Positions 44,742 through 54,196 of a stretch of DNA of 64,000 nt are shown one piece after another. The position numbers and the translations under genes were made by a program. The notes under the pieces are model-generated. The model did not search any database and was not told where the DNA came from. It was given only the letters and a program-made list of their open reading frames with translations. This DNA comes from Bacteroidales bacterium. GTDB lineage: Bacteria > Bacteroidota > Bacteroidia > Bacteroidales > UBA932. Each line of letters opens with the position of its first letter. The stretch's first letter is position 1. The DNA lies in contig JAFPGC010000027.1 in NCBI GenBank assembly GCA_017423025.1, positions 45,135-109,134 of the forward strand, in the 5' to 3' direction.

Positions 44742-46226
44742 ATGTTTTCCATCGACCTCACAGCCGGCAACCTGCTGTTGTTGCTCTCCGTACTGGTTTT
44801 CATTGCCGTTCTTTCCAATAAGATCGGCACCAAATTCGGAGTCCCTTCCATGCTGGTGTTCCTCATCGTGGGAATGCTGGCCGGGCAGGACGGGCTGGGC
44901 CTCAAGTTCGCCAACCTCCATCTGGCCGAATTCGTCTGCCACATGGGCATGACGGTGATCCTGCTGCAGGGCGGTCTGGAAACGGAAATGCATGAAACCC
45001 GCCCGGTACTGCGGCAAGGTGTGCTGCTGTCTACCGTGGGCGTGCTCCTTACCATTGCCATCACGGGCACCTTCATCTACTTTGTGGTGGGCCATTCCAT
45101 CGGCGGCGTGGCCATTACCATAGCGGGCGCCATGCTGGTGGCTGCCGTGCTCTCGTCTACGGATTCCACTGCGGTGTTCTCCATCCTGCGCAGCAAGCGC
45201 CTGCAGCTGCGGGAGCACCTGGGCCCCATGCTGGAGCTGGAATCCGGTAGTAACGACCCCATGGCCTATGCCAGTACCATCATTCTGGTGAAGCTCATCA
45301 ACGGCGTAGACCTGACCATCTACCACCTGCCTCATTGGGCCACGGGCCTGGCGGTGGTCCTCATCCTGGCCTATCAGCTGGCCATGGGTTTCCTGGTGGG
45401 TTATCTGGTGGGCCGCTTTGCCAAGTGGCTCTTCCCTAAGATCGGCCTCAATTCCAGTCCCCTTATCAGTATTCTGGTGCTCAGCCTGGCCTTCTTTGCC
45501 AACGGCTTCGGCTCCCTGGTAGGAGGCAACGGCCTGTTGGCCCTGTATGTGGCGGCCATCGTGATAGGCAATTCTCCTACTCTTCCCCAGAAGAAGGAGG
45601 TCTTCAAGTTCTTTGACGGCATGTCCTGGCTCTCGCAGCTTATTATGGTGCTGTTGCTGGGTGTGCTGGCCCGTCCTTCCCACATCCCTCCCGTGCTGCT
45701 TCCGGCCCTTCTCATCGGCCTGTTCCTTATCTTTGTGGCACGTCCGGCGGCCGTTTTCCTGGCCCTGCTTCCGTACCGCAAGCTTCCGGCCCGGGCAAAG
45801 CTTTTTGTCTCGTGGGTGGGCCTCAAGGGCGCCGGTCCCATTCTCTTTGCCCTGTATACGGTGGTACACGAGCTGGGCGGCTCTACGGAGATATTCAATA
45901 TCGTGTTGGTGATTACGCTGCTTTCGCTGCTGTTCCAGGGTATGACCCTGCCCATTGTGGCAAAGTGGCTCAATCTTAGTATAGACGAAGATCCGGAGGT
46001 AGAGACCTTCGGCCTGGATTTACCCGAGGAAATGGGCATGATGAGAGACCACATCGTGGGTGAGGCGGAGCTGGCTGCGGGAGAGACCCTGAGGGATCTG
46101 CACCTTCCGCACGGCATTCGCGTCATCATGGTCAAGCGCGGAGACCGTTTCCTGGTGCCGCACGGCAGTATGAAACTGGAATTGAAGGATCATCTGCTCA
46201 TCATGATGGGAGAAACGGACGACTGA
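44742..46226 (+). CDS. CPA1-type potassium/proton antiporter (NhaP2/CvrA-like)
   Basis: 494 residues. Twelve or so membrane helices (about 5-400), with the transport-site aspartates expected in SSTDSTAVFSILRS and ELESGSNDPMAYA, which is characteristic of NhaP2-type exchangers. A cytoplasmic TrkA-C-like domain follows (about 415-494, GEAELAAGETLRDLHLPHGIRVIMVKRG). Exports K+ or Na+ for H+. Its place in a stress-signalling operon suggests ion or pH homeostasis under stress. Confidence 0.85.
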   Translation: MFSIDLTAGNLLLLLSVLVFIAVLSNKIGTKFGVPSMLVFLIVGMLAGQDGLGLKFANLHLAEFVCHMGMTVILLQGGLETEMHETRPVLRQGVLLSTVGVLLTIAITGTFIYFVVGHSIGGVAITIAGAMLVAAVLSSTDSTAVFSILRSKRLQLREHLGPMLELESGSNDPMAYASTIILVKLINGVDLTIYHLPHWATGLAVVLILAYQLAMGFLVGYLVGRFAKWLFPKIGLNSSPLISILVLSLAFFANGFGSLVGGNGLLALYVAAIVIGNSPTLPQKKEVFKFFDGMSWLSQLIMVLLLGVLARPSHIPPVLLPALLIGLFLIFVARPAAVFLALLPYRKLPARAKLFVSWVGLKGAGPILFALYTVVHELGGSTEIFNIVLVITLLSLLFQGMTLPIVAKWLNLSIDEDPEVETFGLDLPEEMGMMRDHIVGEAELAAGETLRDLHLPHGIRVIMVKRGDRFLVPHGSMKLELKDHLLIMMGETDD

Positions 46227-46227
46227 T

Positions 46228-48429
46228 ATGAAAAAGATTATCGAGTTCTTCAAGGATGAGAGAATGAGGGACACCTGGAGCCGGATAGCTCTGGTGGTCC
46301 TGGCCGCCATTATCCTGGAGGCTACGTCCTTTATGCAACTCCGTTTCCTGGCCCGGAGTACCCACCGTGAGGCCATGCTCAAGGCCGAGAATGTCCTCAG
46401 CACCACCCGATACGAGATTATGGAGGTGGTGGAGGAGGCCGAACAGGCCATCCGGGACAATATGTGGATCGCCCAGTGGTGCCTGGACAATCCGGACAGC
46501 CTGAAAAATGTTACCAGCCGCATTGTAGAAGAACACACGGCCGTAGTGGGCTCCACGGTAGCCCTGGTGCCGGGTTATAACAAGAATCTACCGTTCTTTG
46601 CCCCTTATTCCTATATCAGGGATGGGGAAATGGTGCATACCTCCCTGGCTACGGAGAAGTACAATTACCCTGCCCACGAATGGTTCATAGAGCCGTTGGA
46701 AGTGGGTATGGGTTACTGGTCGGAGCCTTATCTGGACACCAACGGAGGCAATATCAAGATGACCACCTATTCCAGGCCTGTGCTGGACCCCAAGGGAACG
46801 ACGGCGGCAGTGATAACGGCCGATGTTTCCCTGGAGTGGCTGTGCAATCACGTAGGAAGGGTAGATATCTATCCCAATGCGTACAGCATCCTGGTGAGCC
46901 GGAAGGGCAAGGTGATGATGGGACCCATCGACAGCCTTGCCATGCAGTTCTCTGTACAGGAGATGGCAGAGATGATGAAAGACGAACCGGCGCTTCCTAA
47001 ACTGGTCGACGATATGTTGTCCGGTAAAAGGGGATCGGTCGTCATTCATTCCCCCCAGCAGGGTTCCACAAGCACTATCTATTATGCCCCGGTACCCCGT
47101 ACCGGTTGGTCCATGGCCGTCATCATCCCTGAGAAGGAAGTGTTCAAGGAGGTCCGCCGGATGGGCTTCCTGTGCACCTTGCTTCAGATTCTGGGCATCC
47201 TGATGCTCATTTTCATCTTGCTTTCGGTGGCCCGGAGCTGGACGGAATACCAGAAGACCAAGGACGTGGAAATTCATTTGGAACGCGAGCTGGAAATCGG
47301 CCGGGAAATCCAGATGTCCATGGTTCCCAAGGTCTTCCCGCCTTTCCCCGAGCGCAACGACATAGATATGGCCGCCACCATTGTTCCGGCCAAGATGGTA
47401 GGCGGAGACTTATACGATTTCTACATCCGGGACGAAAAACTGATCTTCTGCATAGGAGACGTTTCCGGCAAGGGCGTACCCGCCTCCCTGCTCATGGCGG
47501 TTACCCGCAGCTTGTTCCGCAATATATCGGCCCAGGAAGACAGTCCTGCCAAGATTGTGGAAGGCATCAACCGCTCCATGGACGAAATGGACGACGAGAC
47601 GGGTATGTTTGTTACCTTCTTCTGCGGCGTCCTGGATTTGCATACCGGCCATCTGCGTTATTGTAATGCCGGTCACAATGCTCCGCTGCTGTTTACGGAC
47701 CACATCCAGCTTTTGGACGTGGTGCCCAACCTGCCGCTGGGAATCGAGGGCAGCATGGTTTACCAGGAGCAGCAGATCAACCTTCTGCTGGACGATGCCC
47801 TCTACCTCTATACAGATGGCATCTCGGAGGCCGAAAACCCCAGACAGGAGCTCTTTGGCATAGAGCGCATGGAAAAGGTCCTGAGCGAAAGGCGCACCGC
47901 CATGGAACATCTGGAAGCCATGAAGGCCGCCATAGACGATTTCGTGGAAGATGCTCCTCAGAGCGACGATATTACCATGCTGTTCATCCACTACCTGAAT
48001 AATAACACACAAATTAATAATATGGCACGTCACTTGATTTTGCACAACGACATCCAACAGATTCCGCAGTTGGCGGAGTTTGTGGAGACAATTGCAGAGG
48101 ACAAGAATCTGGATCAGGCCACAGCCATGAGTCTAAATCTAGCCCTGGAAGAGGCGGTGACCAATGTCATCCTTTACGCCTATCCGGACGGAATAGACGG
48201 ACTGGTAGACATTGAGGCCTACATCCGGCCAGATTGTCTGGAGTTCATCCTCAGCGACAATGGTAAACCCTTTGACCCGACTGCCGCACCGGACGCTGAC
48301 ATTACCCTAGGGGTAAATGAGCGAAGTATAGGTGGTCTGGGAATCTACTTGGTAAGGAATATCATGGACACAGTGTCCTACAGGTATGAAAACGGAAAGA
48401 ATATTTTAACAATGATCAAAAAAATCTAA
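46228..48429 (+). CDS. Membrane sensor SpoIIE-type phosphatase fused to RsbW-type kinase domain
   Basis: 733 residues: membrane helix (about 15-33), periplasmic dCache-like sensor (about 35-308), second helix (about 312-335), SpoIIE/PP2C phosphatase (about 350-590; Asp ligands in VGGDLYDF, CIGDVSGKG, TDGISEA, SDDITML) and HATPase_c anti-sigma-like kinase (about 600-733; N-box LEEAVTNVILYAY near 641, then SDNGKPFDP and GGLGIYLVRN). The two activities oppose each other on a STAS partner, which is encoded four bases downstream. The domain junction around codons 590-598 is AT-rich and contains an in-frame ATG at 48022 that could start a free kinase. Confidence 0.85.
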   Translation: MKKIIEFFKDERMRDTWSRIALVVLAAIILEATSFMQLRFLARSTHREAMLKAENVLSTTRYEIMEVVEEAEQAIRDNMWIAQWCLDNPDSLKNVTSRIVEEHTAVVGSTVALVPGYNKNLPFFAPYSYIRDGEMVHTSLATEKYNYPAHEWFIEPLEVGMGYWSEPYLDTNGGNIKMTTYSRPVLDPKGTTAAVITADVSLEWLCNHVGRVDIYPNAYSILVSRKGKVMMGPIDSLAMQFSVQEMAEMMKDEPALPKLVDDMLSGKRGSVVIHSPQQGSTSTIYYAPVPRTGWSMAVIIPEKEVFKEVRRMGFLCTLLQILGILMLIFILLSVARSWTEYQKTKDVEIHLERELEIGREIQMSMVPKVFPPFPERNDIDMAATIVPAKMVGGDLYDFYIRDEKLIFCIGDVSGKGVPASLLMAVTRSLFRNISAQEDSPAKIVEGINRSMDEMDDETGMFVTFFCGVLDLHTGHLRYCNAGHNAPLLFTDHIQLLDVVPNLPLGIEGSMVYQEQQINLLLDDALYLYTDGISEAENPRQELFGIERMEKVLSERRTAMEHLEAMKAAIDDFVEDAPQSDDITMLFIHYLNNNTQINNMARHLILHNDIQQIPQLAEFVETIAEDKNLDQATAMSLNLALEEAVTNVILYAYPDGIDGLVDIEAYIRPDCLEFILSDNGKPFDPTAAPDADITLGVNERSIGGLGIYLVRNIMDTVSYRYENGKNILTMIKKI

Positions 48430-48433
48430 CGAT

Positions 48434-48736
48434 ATGGAAGTCTTTATTGAAAACGAAAACAATGTAACCACCGCCCGTTTCGTGGGCCGTCTGGACACCC
48501 CGGCTTCTCAGGAAGTCGCCAAGAGCATCGAACCCATCCTTGAGAACCCCACCGGCACCATCGTGCTGGATTGCAAGGACATGAGCTATATTTCCAGCTC
48601 GGGTCTGCGTATTTTCCTTACCATCCGCAAGGCGGCTGCTGCCAAGGGCGGAAATGTGATTGTCAAGGATATCAACAACGATATCCGTCAGGTATTCATG
48701 ATGACCGGTTTCCTCAACCTCTTTGAAATTCAGTAG
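48434..48736 (+). CDS. STAS-domain anti-sigma-factor antagonist
   Basis: 100 residues, one STAS domain. MSYISSSGLRIFL carries the phosphorylatable serine, probably S56, equivalent to the serine before glycine in SpoIIAA/RsbV. Substrate of the phosphatase and kinase domains encoded just upstream. The final target is unknown; no sigma factor gene is in the window. Confidence 0.88.
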   Translation: MEVFIENENNVTTARFVGRLDTPASQEVAKSIEPILENPTGTIVLDCKDMSYISSSGLRIFLTIRKAAAAKGGNVIVKDINNDIRQVFMMTGFLNLFEIQ

Positions 48737-48739
48737 AGT

Positions 48740-49384
48740 ATGGTTCCGAATGTCATTACCATCAGCCGTGAACTGGGTAGCGGTGGCCGCACCATCGGCC
48801 GCAAACTGGCCCAGAAACTGAACATCCGTTACAGCGACAAGGAACTTATCCATGGCCTTCAGGACAAGTTCCACCTCACGACCAGCGGCATCGAGAAGCT
48901 CAAGGGCCAGAAGAAGAACTGGTTCAACGACTTCATCCAGCTGGTGGCTCCGGCCCCGCAGGCCGATATGTTTGTGGACCCCGACAGCCAGTTTATCAAG
49001 GAATATAGGGCCGATCTGACCACCGACGACATCCATGAGGCCGAAGTGGAGATTATCAAGGCCATTGCTGCCGAGGGCCCCTGCGTCTTCGCCGGCCGTT
49101 CGGCCTTCTTCATCCTTCAGGGTATGGAGAACAAGGTGGATGTGTTCGTAACCGCTTCGCTCGAGCATCGCATCGAGCGGGTCATGCGCAAGCAGGGCCT
49201 CTCCCGCGAACAGGCCATTGAAGTAATTGAGCGCGTAGATAAAGCCCGCGACAACTACATCAAGCGCTACACCGGTAAGAGCCGTTACGACGCCCGCAAC
49301 TACAGCCTCTGCATCAATGTGGACAACCTCACCGAGGACGAGGCCGTAGACGTTATCCTGGACTATATCAGCAAGTCCAAGTAG
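48740..49384 (+). CDS. Cytidylate-kinase-like family protein
   Basis: 214 residues. P-loop ISRELGSGGRTIGRKLA at the N-terminus, then a NMP-kinase-type fold with VFAGRSAFFIL and LEHRIERVMRKQGLS, as in the Cytidylate_kin2 family. These proteins are often found apart from nucleotide metabolism genes, and the true substrate is often unknown. Three bases after the STAS gene and followed by a terminator, so it closes the operon. Confidence 0.8.
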   Translation: MVPNVITISRELGSGGRTIGRKLAQKLNIRYSDKELIHGLQDKFHLTTSGIEKLKGQKKNWFNDFIQLVAPAPQADMFVDPDSQFIKEYRADLTTDDIHEAEVEIIKAIAAEGPCVFAGRSAFFILQGMENKVDVFVTASLEHRIERVMRKQGLSREQAIEVIERVDKARDNYIKRYTGKSRYDARNYSLCINVDNLTEDEAVDVILDYISKSK

Positions 49385-49404
49385 GGGAGTACCTTATTAA
49401 TTTG

Positions 49405-49446
49405 ATTATGCCCGAAGGCTGAATGGTTCAGTCCTTCGGGCATAAT
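49405..49446. terminator. Bidirectional terminator between converging operons
   Basis: ATTATGCCCGAAGG (49405-49418) pairs with CCTTCGGGCATAAT (49433-49446), with a further inner TGAA/TTCA pairing. Serves the partner-switch operon and the minus-strand transporter operon. Confidence 0.75.
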
Positions 49447-49463
49447 TATGTGCTACCGTGAAG

Positions 49464-49820
49464 CTATTCCAGAGGGATTTCCGGGTGCTGTACGGTGATG
49501 GGCAGGCCTTTCTGCGTGAGGTAGAACATGTAGAGGAGGACGGGCTTGGTGCCGCGGTTTTCGCCGTGGTGGATGGTGTTTACCATTTCTACGATGACCT
49601 CGCCTTCGTGAAAGACCTTCTCCTGGCCGTCCAGGCCGATGATGGTGAGTTCCCCCTGCACCAGGATGCCGTGGTTCATCACGGGATGGTGGTGCCAGCC
49701 CAGTTTCTCACCGGCGGGAATCTCGTACTTCACGGCCACCAGTTCCGGACGGCCCGCCAGGTAGTCGGGCAGCTCCACGCCGTCCCAGCTCTGGCTGGTG
49801 CGGATGAGTTCGGTGCTCAT
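49464..49820 (-). CDS. Small cupin-domain protein
   Basis: 118 residues, single cupin barrel. GWHHHPVMNHGILVQGELTI contains the metal-binding HxH...E pattern, and NTIHHGENRG the second-motif histidine. Function unassigned; members include dioxygenases, isomerases and sensors. Last gene of the minus-strand operon, one base after the ABC importer stop. Confidence 0.75.
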   Translation of the reverse strand: MSTELIRTSQSWDGVELPDYLAGRPELVAVKYEIPAGEKLGWHHHPVMNHGILVQGELTIIGLDGQEKVFHEGEVIVEMVNTIHHGENRGTKPVLLYMFYLTQKGLPITVQHPEIPLE

Positions 49821-49821
49821 A

Positions 49822-52524
49822 TTAAATAATCAGTTTAACACGGAAGCCCCTTTCGGTGGGCTCCTCCACAATCTGTTGGCACTGCCCGGCCAGAAGCTTC
49901 TTATGCTCCTCGGTAAGGGGCGAAGTTTCCATCTTCTCTACCATGAAGTCCAGGGCGGTGACGCCGGACTGTTCGCTGTGCGTGATACGGACAGTGAGGG
50001 GGCGGTAGGCGGCCATCACGTCATCAAGCATCACCTTGCACAGATGCTGCGCGGTTTCCTGCTTGGAGACAATGCCGTATTTGTAACAGAAGGCATTGAT
50101 GGTGGATTCCATCCCCAGAAAGTCGTAGTCGGGACCGTCCACCTCGAACACCTCTTTGCGGATGCGCTGGATGAAAGCCTTGGTGGCACTGTGGACCGGA
50201 GCCTCGAAGATCTGCTGAGGCGTGGCGTCTTCGTGGATATAGCCATCGTACATGAAGAAGATGCGCGTGCTCACGTCGCGGGCGAATTTCATCTCGTGGG
50301 TGACGATGAGCATGGTCAAGCCTTCATTGGCCAGCTGCCGGATGACGCTGAGCACTTCGCCCACCATGGTGGGATCCAGGGCCGATGTGGGCTCGTCAAA
50401 GAGGATGACTTCGGGCTTCATGGCCAGGGCGCGGGCAATGGCTACGCGCTGCTTCTGTCCGCCGGAGAGGCTGTCAGGGTAGACATCGGCCTTCTCGGCA
50501 AGTCCCACTTTGCGCAGGAGCGCCAGCCCTTCTTCGCGGGCTATTTCCGGCTTGCTATGCCGAAGCTGGCAGGGGGCCATGGTGACATTTTCCAGCACCG
50601 TTTTATGCGGGAAGAGGTTGAAGCTCTGGAACACCATGCCCATCTTCTGCCGCATCAGGTGGACGGGATATCCTTTGGCAAGGATATTCTTCCCATCGAT
50701 GTAGACTGTGCCGCCGGTGGGCGGATCCAGCAGGTTCAGGCATCGTAGCAGCGTACTTTTACCCGTTCCAGAGGGGCCGATGATGGAAATGACCTCGCCC
50801 TGGTGCACATCGGCATTGATATCGATCAGCACATCCAGAGTGCCATATCTCTTTTTCATGTGGGAGATGCGGATGACGGGTTCGCCGGCGGGTTGCTTGT
50901 AGCTCCTGAAGGCGGCCGCTTTTCTTGTGATAAACCTCCAACGCAGGTAGAGCCCTATGCCGATGAGCCCTAAGCCGCCGCTGAGGATGAGAAAGATGAC
51001 AAGATCCCAAGGCTTCCGGCGGCCGTCGTTCTGTTCCACCGGCGGCTCGGACGGGGCTGTGAGGATTCCCAGTTCCCCTTTCCGGGTCATCAGGACCATT
51101 TCCGACTCCAGATATCCGTCAGAGAAGAGCACCTGCTTCTTGCGCTCCTCGGTGATGCTGATATAACCCACCGACAAATCGGCCTTACCGGTCTGAATGG
51201 CAGGAATCTGAGAGGCAAAGTCCATTAGGAGGTACTCCAGTTTCCAACCCCTCCGGTTGGCCCATTCCGTGAGCAAATCGGGCTCTATGCCCGACGGTTT
51301 ACCGTTACTGATGAAATTGAGCGGGGGCTGGGACGGGAAGGAGGCCACGCGGATGGTGCGTCCATTGCCGCGCTGCAAGGGGACGGCCAGCGAAGAGGCA
51401 TCATCGGCCCTGGTCCATCTATTTATAATCTGGTCGTAGGTGCCGTCATGGCGAATGTCCGCGAGGAAACTGTTGAAATCCTGCTGCAATTCGGTGCCGT
51501 CCAACGGGAAGATCGCACCTATCGGAATGCTATGCAGTCCGGCACTTACGGAATCCATCCGGGCGGCGAGATTCTTGTTGAAGATCAGCGTCAGGCTTTC
51601 GCCGCCGATGATATCCACCTTTCCGCTTTCCAGTGCCGCTACGAGATCGGTGTTGTTGGACATACGCTGAATTTGGGCTTTCGGCGCCATGTCGGTGACG
51701 GCAATGTCCTGAATACTGCCGATGATAACTCCCACGTCCTTTCCTTCCAAGGCATGGAAGATAGCAGGAACATCGTCGCTCACCTGGGCGTTTTTCTCGG
51801 ACGAGAAAACCTCCGGCAGGTGGCATATCGTTCCGCCTATCAACAGCATCGCGGCTGCCGCCAGGGCCCTGAGGCGTTCCCCCTTAACCAGGGAGGTCAG
51901 CAGCCGGCCGATGAGCCAGGCCATGAAGAAATAGATGATGGCCGTCAGAATGATGGGGAAGAAGGCGTCGAAGGTGCGGGAACGGATGAGGTCGGAGGCC
52001 CTGGTCATATCGGCCACGGCGATGTAGCCCACGATACTGGTTCCCTTGAGCAGGCTGATGATCTCGCCCTGATAGACGGGCATGACAGCCTTGATAACCT
52101 GTGGCAGGATTATCCGGAGGAAGGTTTGACGCGGCGTGTAGCCCAAAGCCAGGCCGGCCTCGGTCTGCCCCCGGTCAATGCCCTGGATGGTGGTGCGCAG
52201 CATTTCGCCAATATAGGCCGCCGTGTTGAGGCCGAAGGTGACGATGGCCACCACGACGCCGGTAGCTTCCATGGGGGCCATAATCACGTAGTACATGAGC
52301 ATAAGCACTACCAGCACGGGCGTTCCGCGCATGATGTCTATGTACACTTGGGCCACTTTCTGCAGCCATTTCCGACGGCTCATGCGCATCCAGCACACCA
52401 GTCCGCCCAGGATGGTGCCCAGGATGGCGGCGCAGAAAGTGATGATAAGCGTAACCTGCAGACCGTCCAGGATCATTCTGTACCGGTCTTCGGCTATCAG
52501 GTTATTGTAAAAACTGTCAAACAT
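49822..52524 (-). CDS. All-in-one amino-acid-type ABC importer: permease, permuted substrate-binding domain, ATPase (copy 1)
   Basis: 900 residues. HisM-type permease (about 1-215; EAA loop near 121-138, EAGLALGYTPRQTF), a membrane helix (219-236), a substrate-binding domain in two segments, a membrane helix (506-527), then a polar-amino-acid ATPase (about 549-795; Walker A GPSGTGKS 583-590, Q633, LSGGQ 686-690, VILFDEP, H743). The second-lobe half (252-370, GKDVGVIIGSIQD to GTYDQIINRW) precedes the first-lobe half (389-483, IRVASFPSQPPLNF to VLMTRKGE), the reverse of the family order. Residues about 800-900 form an extra domain resembling a degenerate HATPase. Six bases after the phosphoglycerate mutase gene. 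Confidence 0.85.
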   Translation of the reverse strand: MFDSFYNNLIAEDRYRMILDGLQVTLIITFCAAILGTILGGLVCWMRMSRRKWLQKVAQVYIDIMRGTPVLVVLMLMYYVIMAPMEATGVVVAIVTFGLNTAAYIGEMLRTTIQGIDRGQTEAGLALGYTPRQTFLRIILPQVIKAVMPVYQGEIISLLKGTSIVGYIAVADMTRASDLIRSRTFDAFFPIILTAIIYFFMAWLIGRLLTSLVKGERLRALAAAAMLLIGGTICHLPEVFSSEKNAQVSDDVPAIFHALEGKDVGVIIGSIQDIAVTDMAPKAQIQRMSNNTDLVAALESGKVDIIGGESLTLIFNKNLAARMDSVSAGLHSIPIGAIFPLDGTELQQDFNSFLADIRHDGTYDQIINRWTRADDASSLAVPLQRGNGRTIRVASFPSQPPLNFISNGKPSGIEPDLLTEWANRRGWKLEYLLMDFASQIPAIQTGKADLSVGYISITEERKKQVLFSDGYLESEMVLMTRKGELGILTAPSEPPVEQNDGRRKPWDLVIFLILSGGLGLIGIGLYLRWRFITRKAAAFRSYKQPAGEPVIRISHMKKRYGTLDVLIDINADVHQGEVISIIGPSGTGKSTLLRCLNLLDPPTGGTVYIDGKNILAKGYPVHLMRQKMGMVFQSFNLFPHKTVLENVTMAPCQLRHSKPEIAREEGLALLRKVGLAEKADVYPDSLSGGQKQRVAIARALAMKPEVILFDEPTSALDPTMVGEVLSVIRQLANEGLTMLIVTHEMKFARDVSTRIFFMYDGYIHEDATPQQIFEAPVHSATKAFIQRIRKEVFEVDGPDYDFLGMESTINAFCYKYGIVSKQETAQHLCKVMLDDVMAAYRPLTVRITHSEQSGVTALDFMVEKMETSPLTEEHKKLLAGQCQQIVEEPTERGFRVKLII

Positions 52525-52530
52525 ATTTAG

Positions 52531-54168
52531 CTAATTGTCAATCAGGCATTTACCTGTCATTTCCTCGGGCTGTTCCAGGTCCAGGATGTGGAGGATGGAA
52601 GGGGCTACGTCGGCCAGGATACCATCCCGTACCTTGGCTTTCCGGTTTTCGGTCACATAGATAAAGGGAACCGGGTTGACGGAGTGCGTAGTATTGGGCG
52701 TTCCATCTTCGTTAAGGGCGTGGTCGGCGTTTCCGTGGTCGGCGGTAATAATGGTTTCATAGCCCATTTTCCTGGCCGTTTCCACTATCTCGTTCATGCA
52801 CTGGTCAATTACTTCGACGGCCGATTCGATGGCCGAGTAGACACCGGTGTGCCCCACCATGTCGGCGTTGGCGAAATTCACCACGATCCAGTCATATATG
52901 CCGGTTTTGAGCGCCTCCACCAGTTTGTCCTTAACTTTGAAGGCCGACATCTCGGGCTCAAGGTCGTAGGTGGCCACCTTGGGGGAGTTTACCAGGATGC
53001 GGTCTTCTCCTTGGAAGGGTTCTTCACGTCCTCCGTTGATAAAGGAGGTAACGTGGGCATATTTCTCAGTCTCGGCGACGTGCAGCTGCCTCAGGCCCTT
53101 GCTGGAGAGGTATTCTCCCAGGGTATTATCCAGATTCTGCTTGGTGAAGAGTACGTGTACGCCCGTAAAGGTGTCGTCGTAGGGCGTCATACAGTAGTAT
53201 TGGAGGTTGGGAATGGTGTGCATACCCTGGTCTTCCATATTCTTCTGCGTGAGCACGGTGGTGAGTTCCTTGGCCCGGTCGCTGCGGAAGTTGAAGAAGA
53301 TGACGACATCACCTTCCTGGATGCGGCCGTCAACCTTCTCATTAACCAGCGGCTCCATGAATTCGTCGGTGTTCTTGTGCTCCTCCGTGTGGCTGTCGTA
53401 GCAGGACTGGACGCCTTCCACCATATCGGCCACCTTGCGGCCCTTGCCGTGTACGAGCAGGTCGTAGGCCAGTTTGATGCGGTCCCAGTGCTTGTCGCGG
53501 TCCATAGCATAATAACGGCCGATGATGGTGGCGACAGAGCCTACACCCGTCTCCTTCATGTGCTTTTGCAAATCGGCAATGAAGCCCTTCCCAGACCTGG
53601 GGTCTGTGTCGCGGCCGTCCATAAAACAATGAACGTAGCAGTCCTCAATGCCATACATCCTGGCGATGTCGATGAGTTTGAGGAGGTGGCCGAAGGAGGA
53701 GTGGATGCCGCCAGTGGAGGTGAGGCCCATCAGGTGAAGGCGCTTGCCGCTGGCCTTGGCATAGCTGTACGCCTCCTTGATTTCAGGGTTTTCCAGGATG
53801 GAGTTGTCTTCACAAGCGAGGTTGATTTTCACCAGATCCTGGTAGACGATGCGTCCGGCACCGATATTGAGATGCCCCGTCTCCGAATTGCCCATTTGCC
53901 CGTCGGGAAGGCCTACGAACGCTCCGGAAGCTTGCAACTGGGAGTGCGGGAAATTGGCCGACAGGTAGTCCATATAAGGAGTAGGGGACTGTGCAATTAC
54001 ATCCCCCTTGCCTTTGTCGCCGATTCCCCAGCCGTCCAGAATGATCAAAAGCGCTTTCTTGCCGGGTTCACCGGGCTTGATATCTTCGTCTTTGGTACAA
54101 GTCGTGAATACGCCCACGCTACAGGCGAGGGCGGCGCAAAACAGCCAACGGAAAACCTTTTTCGTCAT
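52531..54168 (-). CDS. gpmI: 2,3-bisphosphoglycerate-independent phosphoglycerate mutase with lipoprotein signal
   Basis: 545 residues from the ATG at 54168; a longer frame from 54276 would overlap the MATE gene by about 80 bases and is rejected. The catalytic core is complete: ILDGWGIG (D46), MGNSETGH (nucleophile S96), [10 protein letters not shown] and TADHGNADH for the two metal ions. Unusually, it is preceded by [19 protein letters not shown]...TTCTKDED, a lipoprotein signal with Cys24 followed by an acidic stretch like Bacteroidetes surface-export signals. Normal GpmI is cytosolic and lacks these ~35 residues. Lies between a MATE exporter and an ABC importer. Confidence 0.85.
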   Translation of the reverse strand: MTKKVFRWLFCAALACSVGVFTTCTKDEDIKPGEPGKKALLIILDGWGIGDKGKGDVIAQSPTPYMDYLSANFPHSQLQASGAFVGLPDGQMGNSETGHLNIGAGRIVYQDLVKINLACEDNSILENPEIKEAYSYAKASGKRLHLMGLTSTGGIHSSFGHLLKLIDIARMYGIEDCYVHCFMDGRDTDPRSGKGFIADLQKHMKETGVGSVATIIGRYYAMDRDKHWDRIKLAYDLLVHGKGRKVADMVEGVQSCYDSHTEEHKNTDEFMEPLVNEKVDGRIQEGDVVIFFNFRSDRAKELTTVLTQKNMEDQGMHTIPNLQYYCMTPYDDTFTGVHVLFTKQNLDNTLGEYLSSKGLRQLHVAETEKYAHVTSFINGGREEPFQGEDRILVNSPKVATYDLEPEMSAFKVKDKLVEALKTGIYDWIVVNFANADMVGHTGVYSAIESAVEVIDQCMNEIVETARKMGYETIITADHGNADHALNEDGTPNTTHSVNPVPFIYVTENRKAKVRDGILADVAPSILHILDLEQPEEMTGKCLIDN

Positions 54169-54196
54169 ATTCCTGCAAAAATACCAAAAAACCACC

